This document shows positions 59,797 through 61,821 of a DNA stretch of 61,821 bases, in pieces; the first letter of the stretch is position 1, and every line of letters starts with the position of its first letter. The notes below the pieces were generated by a model that was given only the letters and a program-made list of their open reading frames with translations, did no database searches and was not told where the DNA came from. This DNA comes from Phycisphaerae bacterium (GTDB taxonomy: Bacteria; Planctomycetota; Phycisphaerae; Phycisphaerales; UBA1924). The stretch is taken from assembly GCA_002706885.1 (NCBI GenBank), contig PAKY01000110.1, forward strand, positions 1 through 61,821, in the 5' to 3' direction. The translations under genes were made by a program, and so were the position numbers.

Positions 59797-60482
59797 CCAG
59801 CCGCCACCAGCCGATCGACCGGACCGTCAATATCGATGACCTCTCCCTCAGCCGTCTCGATCCCTCGGCGATCCACCCCAAAGAACGCGTGCGGACCATC
59901 GCCCGCCCCCGCGACCTCCAGCATCAGCGCCCGCCTCGTCAGCGCGATCACCCCGCCGTCCGGCACGTACGCCGCCGGCAGGTCCTGACGCCTGTAGACA
60001 CCATGGTTGAGCACCTCGCCTTCCCAAGGCGAGACTTCACCGCGCTCACCGATCCGCGCCGTCCACCACGGATGATGCTTGCCCACCCGCGCATAGCTTT
60101 GCACCGAGTCCGCCCCGCTCTCAACGAGCAGTTCGACGGCTCGATCGATCAGGCCCACCGGTCGGACCGGCACGTTCGCGTACAAAATGACGATCGGATC
60201 CCCGCCAATAGCGCCCGCCGCGTGCCGCGCCGCCGCGTCCACCGTCGCGTCATCCGCGGCGAGCGACGCCGGGCGTTCGACAACCTCGACCCCCATGGCT
60301 CGCGCGATCTCACCCGCGTCCGCGTCGTCCGTCGAGAGAACGACCCGCGACACACGCTCGGCGGTCATCGCCGCGTCGAGCGTCCAGGCCACGCACGGAC
60401 GCCCCGCGACGTCGAGCACGTTCTTCCGCGGAAGCCCCTTGCTCCCCGCCCTCGCCAGCGCGATGGCCAGCGCGTCCGTCAT
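59364..60482 (-). CDS. neuA: CMP-nonulosonate cytidylyltransferase fused to a GxxExxY domain
   Basis: The protein has 372 residues. The start at 60482 overlaps the upstream stop (ATGA). Residues 1-229 are a NeuA-type cytidylyltransferase: ALARAGSKGLPRKNVLDVAG, VVLSTDDADAGEIARAMGVE, YANVPVRPVGLIDRAVELL and GPHAFFGVDRRGIETAEGEV. Residues 230-244 (TTEVAESTEGARR) are encoded by the inner end of a terminal repeat. Residues 251-372 form a GxxExxY domain with GLLESAY at 273-279 and PD-(D/E)XK-like Asp316, Glu326 and Lys328 (RLDL...EIK). The second half could also start alone at GTG 59732. The fusion is a by-product of the inserted element. Confidence 0.85.
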   Translation of the reverse strand: MTDALAIALARAGSKGLPRKNVLDVAGRPCVAWTLDAAMTAERVSRVVLSTDDADAGEIARAMGVEVVERPASLAADDATVDAAARHAAGAIGGDPIVILYANVPVRPVGLIDRAVELLVESGADSVQSYARVGKHHPWWTARIGERGEVSPWEGEVLNHGVYRRQDLPAAYVPDGGVIALTRRALMLEVAGAGDGPHAFFGVDRRGIETAEGEVIDIDGPVDRLVAAGSLTTEVAESTEGARRGKQRGLVSEDLTREVIGAGIEVHKALGPGLLESAYEACMVEALVARGLGVASQVALPVSYGGKTVGVGYRLDLVVDDEVVVEIKSVDALAPVHRAQLLTYLRLSGKRIGLLMNFNVEKLTDGIVRRII

Positions 60483-61821
60483 GCCGCGCTCAGCCGCTCG
60501 GCGCGACCCATCGCCCGGGCGTTCGTCGACCGACGCGGTCGCCCGTCGCCAACCACCGTCCCATCGCTCCGCACGACGACCCGCTCCGACGCCCGCCGCG
60601 CCACGACCGACCGCGGCTCGGGAAGCGGCGCGATCCGCGCCCCTTCGACAGCGCGGGGGAGCGCATCGATCACCGCCGCGCCGATCATGAGCAGCCATCG
60701 CTCGTAGAACGTCTCGACCTCTTCGTACACCTCGTCGCACCGCGTCATCCGAGCCACCAGCCACGGATCGCCCAACCCGTCCTCGCCCGAGGCCTCCCGC
60801 GCCCGCCGCCCAGCGCTATCCATCGCCTCGACGATCGCCCCGAAACGGTCCGTGCCCGTCAGCGCCGCGTGCGTCTTCGCCGTTGCCGCGAGCACATCCA
60901 CGCTCACCACGTCCGCGCCCATCTCGAGAATCCGATCCGCGTCGAACGAGGGCGCGAGCCCATCCGTCCTGACATGAACGCCCGCAACGCCCGCGGCCCG
61001 CGACGCCTCGATGATCGCGCCGAGCTCCGGATGCAACAGCGGATCACCCGCGCCATCGAGCGTCAGCGCGACCAGCCCGTGCGCCTCGACCGCCTGCTCG
61101 ATCACGCCCCGCGCCGCGTCGACGCCCATCACCGGGCGCTCGTGCGCGTGATCCACGCCGCCGGCTTCCTGCCGCCAACGGCTCCACACCCCGCCGCCGA
61201 GCCGCCCCGTGTTCGTCTCGAGCACCAGCTCGACCACGCCGGGCCATCGCCCGCCAACCGAACGAGCCGCCGTAACGATCTCTGAGGCCCCGGCCGTCTC
61301 CGCCGAACCGCCGAGGCGACCCATGACCCGCCCGAGCCACCCACGGGAACGCTCGCCGTCGCACACGAACCGCATCCCGCAGTCACGCACGACCGGATCG
61401 ATGCGCCGGCAGAAGTCTCGCGTGATCGGGTCCGACTGCGGCGCCATCGGCACGTAGCCGATCAGCCCGCCGATCGACGCGAACCCGCCGGCGATCGCCA
61501 CCGCGGACGCCGCGTCCCGCGCCGCGTCTCGCTGAATCAGGAACCCGCCGAGCCCGGGCGGCGCCTGCGTGAAGCTGAGCTTGACATGCCCCGGCGCCGA
61601 TCGGAAGCACGCCGCGACCTCGTCAACGAGCGCCGGATCCACCAACGCCCAGTCCGCGCCGACCACGACCGCCGCGTCGATCCCGTCCTCGTCCATCACC
61701 CGCGCCAGCTCACGCGCATCGAGCCCCTCGTCGTAGCACGAAAGCCCGCTCAACCCGCCGCGCCAGGACGACGCCGACCACAACCGCCCGACGCCCACCC
61801 GCCGCGTCCGACGATCCAGCC
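60479..61821 (-). CDS. Nucleotidyltransferase-radical-SAM-like fusion, partial (N-terminus beyond right edge)
   Basis: The frame is open to the right edge. The visible 447 residues begin inside what looks like a nucleotidyltransferase-type domain (YDEGLDARELARVMDEDGID, LSFTQAPPGLGGFLI). They continue into a TIM-barrel-like half, VALTLDGAGDPLLHPELGAI, the position and wording of the radical SAM GEPLLHP motif, then VHVRTDGLAPSFDADRILEM. The CxxxCxxC iron-sulfur motif expected upstream is absent: that stretch reads LVLETNTGRLGGG. It is first in the glycan operon and overlaps neuA, so a role in nonulosonic acid or spore-coat-like glycan synthesis is likely. Confidence 0.75.
   Translation of the reverse strand, partial: LDRRTRRVGVGRLWSASSWRGGLSGLSCYDEGLDARELARVMDEDGIDAAVVVGADWALVDPALVDEVAACFRSAPGHVKLSFTQAPPGLGGFLIQRDAARDAASAVAIAGGFASIGGLIGYVPMAPQSDPITRDFCRRIDPVVRDCGMRFVCDGERSRGWLGRVMGRLGGSAETAGASEIVTAARSVGGRWPGVVELVLETNTGRLGGGVWSRWRQEAGGVDHAHERPVMGVDAARGVIEQAVEAHGLVALTLDGAGDPLLHPELGAIIEASRAAGVAGVHVRTDGLAPSFDADRILEMGADVVSVDVLAATAKTHAALTGTDRFGAIVEAMDSAGRRAREASGEDGLGDPWLVARMTRCDEVYEEVETFYERWLLMIGAAVIDALPRAVEGARIAPLPEPRSVVARRASERVVVRSDGTVVGDGRPRRSTNARAMGRAERLSAA

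Noticed and set aside
1..61821. tRNA and rRNA genes
   Set aside because: No TTCGA-type T-arm with a matching acceptor stem was found by eye in the gaps; a covariance-model scan would be decisive.

Overview
The window is a high-GC bacterial chromosome segment that most likely comes from a planctomycete of the class Phycisphaerae. Four things point there. One secreted FG-GAP protein ends in a paired DIADVVEFL module of the GC-type dockerin kind. Two exported proteins end in a short hydrophobic stretch plus an RRRR tail. Two membrane proteins carry the CxxC zinc-ribbon head common in that group. Intergenic DNA is packed with short GC-rich interspersed repeats. Taxonomy is inferred from protein character only. 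I recognised no rRNA, tRNA, CRISPR array or conventional insertion sequence.

Layout. 1-6.9 kb: two amidohydrolase-family exported proteins (the first cut by the left edge), a phosphofructokinase of the GGND type and a GNAT acetyltransferase. 6.9-9.4 kb: the dockerin-type FG-GAP protein and a lipoprotein. 9.6-17.8 kb: a minus-strand block made of a large NB-ARC/TPR STAND ATPase preceded by a phage-like structural cassette (portal, scaffold-like protein, SU10-type major capsid protein, three small virion-like proteins) with no terminase, protease, tape measure or lysis gene. 18-24 kb: small membrane proteins, a matrixin-like metalloprotease, a phosphohexomutase and dense repeat clusters. 24-28 kb: a PTPS/QueD-family protein, polyphosphate kinase and a two-gene unit of unknown function. 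28.5-32.6 kb: an ECF sigma factor overlapping a DUF4349 membrane protein, then the heptose pair waaF and gmhB. 32.7-43.2 kb: DUF481 porin-like protein, exported endonuclease/phosphatase-fold protein, lipoprotein, an isolated nuoD, a Cu/Zn-type permease, pseudopilin, leucyl aminopeptidase, CBS-pair protein, HIT protein, PilZ-like protein and a degenerate MBL-fold protein. 43.5-54 kb: AhpD-like protein, a PHP plus GT4 glycosyltransferase fusion, a histone-H1-like protein, class II DAHP synthase, hybrid histidine kinase and the reverse transsulfuration pair (cystathionine beta-synthase, then cystathionine gamma-synthase/lyase). 54-61.8 kb: exported PEP-CTERM-like protein, zinc-ribbon membrane protein overlapping surE, an HDOD protein, and a nonulosonic-acid (sialic-acid type) glycan operon read leftwards.

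Two structures stand out. First, in the glycan operon a 499-bp unit with 46-bp near-perfect terminal inverted repeats encodes a GxxExxY (PD-(D/E)XK-like) protein. It sits exactly between neuA and neuB and turns neuA into a neuA-GxxExxY fusion. Second, the portal/scaffold/capsid cassette lacks any packaging motor and sits beside a STAND ATPase. It could be a gene-transfer-agent locus, a domesticated capsid or a prophage remnant.

Running through the whole window are several repeat families: a roughly 100-bp unit ending in an imperfect CATGCCC...GGGCATG palindrome (REP-A); a 22-bp GCCCC.GGC/GCC.GGGGC palindrome (REP-B); 8-mer GTCGCTTC arrays arranged as inverted pairs; and 7-mer GGCACCC/GGATGCC arrays. 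Several have entered reading frames: the C-terminal tail of WaaF, the start of a lipoprotein, the end of the scaffold protein and a loop of the permease.
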